Source: CAYXNZ01 sp964553705
GTDB lineage: Bacteria > Patescibacteriota > Patescibacteriia > Patescibacteriales > GWC2-42-12
Length of the DNA: 14,326 nt
Direction of reading: 5' to 3'
Assembly (NCBI GenBank): GCA_964553705.1
Contig: CAZKKV010000023.1
Span: 1-14,326, forward strand
The notes beneath the pieces were generated by a model, which did no database searches, had not been told where the DNA came from, and saw only the letters and a list, made by a program, of their open reading frames with translations. Positions 14,071-14,326 of the stretch are shown here, piece by piece. Position 1 is the first letter of the stretch; each line of letters starts with the position of its first letter. The position numbers were made by a program, and so were the translations under genes.

Positions 14071-14109
14071 AGCCAGCAGGTTTAAAAACCTCTGGCTTTT
14101 TCTTTTTTT
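14071..14109 (+). terminator. Intrinsic terminator after the 13641 gene
   Basis: AGCCAG (14071-14076) and AGGTTT (14078-14083) pair with AAACCT and CTGGCT (14086-14097) with one bulged C, followed by TTTTCTTTTTTT. A smaller CGTG/CACG hairpin lies between the stop codon and this stem. Confidence 0.88.
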
Positions 14110-14134
14110 GTTCTATTTTAGTTTAATTTTGAAA

Positions 14135-14165
14135 TTGATTGAATAATTAGTGTCTGTGGTATAAT
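14135..14165 (+). promoter_or_regulatory. Putative promoter of the 14206 gene
   Basis: TATAAT (14160-14165) is preceded by TGG, giving an extended -10 box. The -35 candidate TTGATT (14135-14140) has a 19-base spacer, the same arrangement as at 458-488. Confidence 0.55.
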
Positions 14166-14205
14166 AAAGATATTATAAATTTTATCATGAATAGCTCTAT
14201 AAAAA

Positions 14206-14326
14206 ATGAAAAAAATATTTTTTACAATTTTAATATTCTTTCTCGTCCCATATTTTGTTTTGGCGTCCGAGTTGGGTAAAAAGTTATCCGGGAGAATATT
14301 ATTAGACGTTGAGCGAAATGGTGAAG
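14206..14326 (+). CDS. N-terminus of a secreted protein of the GEAWYVNP/LGRP family (partial)
   Basis: The open frame runs to the window edge with 40 complete codons. A clear signal peptide (MKKIFFTILIFFLVPYFVLA, cleavage after about residue 20) is followed by SELGKKLSGRILLDVERNGE. That is the expected lead-in to the AWYVNP motif seen at the left edge of the window. An ATG at 14187 is in another frame that stops soon after. No Shine-Dalgarno sequence is seen. Confidence 0.75.
   Translation, partial: MKKIFFTILIFFLVPYFVLASELGKKLSGRILLDVERNGE

Noticed and set aside
14187..14205. ATG at 14187 as start of the last gene
   Set aside because: It opens a different frame that stops after about 30 codons; the 14206 frame gives a proper signal peptide and family motif.

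Overview
The window is AT-rich bacterial DNA, dense with short-spaced genes. Most genes have no Shine-Dalgarno sequence, neither tRNA encodes its 3' CCA, and a CCA-adding enzyme is present. The window has an O-antigen-ligase/TPR fusion and secreted proteins carrying a GEAWYVNP...LGRP...LGLGI motif. Together these suggest a fermentative, anaerobic member of the Candidate Phyla Radiation (Patescibacteria, Parcubacteria-like). This placement is inferred from gene style, not from a marker phylogeny.

Layout. Positions 1-134 hold the end of a secreted-type protein, followed by an intergenic repeat cluster (150-429). From 545 to 6423 there is a rightward block: an O-antigen ligase/TPR membrane protein, then a compact [FeFe]-hydrogenase module. 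That module consists of a NuoF-like flavoprotein, a catalytic HydA with NuoG-like N-terminal Fe-S domains, a TM1266-type hydrogenase-associated small protein and an ECF S-component-like membrane protein. The 588-base gap after it holds a likely 6S RNA with a consensus promoter and a terminator. Next come cca, whose reading frame contains an in-frame palindromic-type repeat, an HD-domain hydrolase, a lipoprotein cyclophilin, tRNA-Ala(CGC) and a four-helix membrane protein. A decayed 5' copy of the neighbouring tRNA-Pro lies on one side of an orphan gene (10609-11007) and the intact tRNA-Pro(CGG) on the other. On the minus strand are a cold-shock protein and the ribosome-associated GTPase typA, each with its own promoter and a structured leader. 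Divergent from typA is a second orphan gene (13641-14048) with an unusually strong promoter, ribosome binding site and terminator. The window ends inside a new secreted protein that appears to start the same domain family seen at position 1.

How the genes work together. The hydrogenase genes would let the cell dispose of reducing equivalents from NAD(P)H and/or ferredoxin as H2, or run the reverse. No HydC/NuoE subunit and no maturases (HydE, HydF, HydG) are in the window, so maturation must depend on genes elsewhere. The cca product is needed to finish both tRNAs seen here. The csp and typA genes are plausibly a cold/stress translation pair. The most interesting signals are the minimal hydrogenase operon with its membrane partner, the repeat inserted in frame in cca, the 6S RNA candidate, and the tRNA-Pro duplication around an orphan gene.
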